Below the pieces are notes generated by a model that was not told where the DNA came from, did not search any database, and worked only from the letters and a program-made list of their open reading frames with translations. From contig NC_088873.1 of the NCBI RefSeq assembly GCF_032884065.1, positions 29,897,716 through 29,961,715 on the forward strand: a DNA stretch of 64,000 bases, in the 5' to 3' direction. Shown here in pieces: positions 63,540-64,000 of this stretch (the first letter of the stretch is position 1; each line of letters opens with the position of its first letter). Source of the stretch: Artemia franciscana. Taxonomy: Eukaryota > Arthropoda > Branchiopoda > Anostraca > Artemiidae. The translations under genes were made by a program, and so were the position numbers.

Positions 63540-64000
63540 GATCAACTTTTCAAATGATAAAATAAAGGGTTTTTCAGTTTAGTACATTATTTCTTTCAGG
63601 TTGTTTTTAGATCTTTCACCCCACCCCCTAATTACCAGGTATACACTTCTTTCGAATCTTATGACACATTTACTTTGATTACAATTCCCAAACGATCAGA
63701 AAGTTTTCGGCTTTTCTAATTCTCCGTAAATTATTGAAAAATCTTCAAAATTAGTCAACACATAAAAATGAGGCATTTCTGTACACATCCCCTAGGTTTT
63801 ATGAGTTTGCGTACCGGATTCAATTAATGCTAGAATTTACTTTCATTATGAAACAGCGATCGATCCAATATTATAGTAATAAAATCTAAATTTCAAGATT
63901 AATAATAGTTTCATTAGTTCAAAACCGTCCAGATCTGTTCAAAATTAATAGTTTCAAAGCCGTCCTACCCAAGTGGATTGGTGAGCTGGATTTAGGATCC
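63540..64000. other. Probable intron of the Gly-rich gene; no exon recognised
   Basis: AT-rich sequence upstream (minus strand) of the acceptor at 63490. No signal-peptide exon or clear donor was identified. Confidence 0.4.

Overview
The window is eukaryotic, intron-rich, AT-rich nuclear DNA packed with decayed retrotransposons, foldback and tandem repeats, long (TA)n tracts and G-runs. The protein relationships are those of an arthropod. Several repeat families resemble ones I associate with the brine shrimp Artemia; that assignment is an inference from memory and could not be checked here.

Layout. (1) 1-17.8 kb is intergenic and holds no cellular gene that I can support. It carries remnants of at least four LINE families (1-441 minus, 532-1318 plus, 2912-5637 plus and interrupted, 6480-7140 minus, 10880-14330 minus, 15100-15960 minus), several palindromic or foldback repeats, a tRNA-derived SINE-like piece and degenerate short-period arrays. 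(2) 17977-61569, plus strand, is one complete cellular gene: a DDX24/Mak5-type DEAD-box RNA helicase. I could reconstruct it from twelve coding exons whose splice phases all agree (2,235 nt, 744 codons plus stop). All helicase motifs are present, but motif II reads DETD instead of DEAD. An 87-bp tandem duplication repeats the start codon and its leader and creates a 19-codon upstream ORF. (3) The eleven introns have been inflated by mobile DNA: a hAT/ZMYM1-like transposase pseudogene in intron 1, a tRNA-type SINE just before exon 3, a truncated RTE-like LINE with a visible target duplication in intron 3, a 1.87-kb terminal-inverted-repeat element with an internal tandem array plus a nearly intact RTE-like LINE in intron 4, a LINE endonuclease remnant in intron 6, a six-copy 58-bp tandem repeat in intron 7, a LINE 3' end in intron 9, and two LINE copies in intron 11. 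(4) 61.7-63.3 kb is a short intergenic gap, followed on the minus strand by the last coding exon of a Gly/Tyr/Ser-rich protein gene (63308-63489) whose upstream exons lie beyond or were not recognised in the window. The two genes are convergent, each with an AATAAA near its 3' end.

The only clear cellular function is ribosome biogenesis: DDX24/Mak5 proteins act in 60S subunit maturation. The remainder is a record of repeated insertion. The most informative event is one RTE-like LINE copy (2912-5637) split by a precisely inserted element of about 1.76 kb, which exposes the termini of an otherwise poorly defined palindrome-rich repeat family. I found no CRISPR, operon, functional tRNA or rRNA, and no convincing new enzymatic system.
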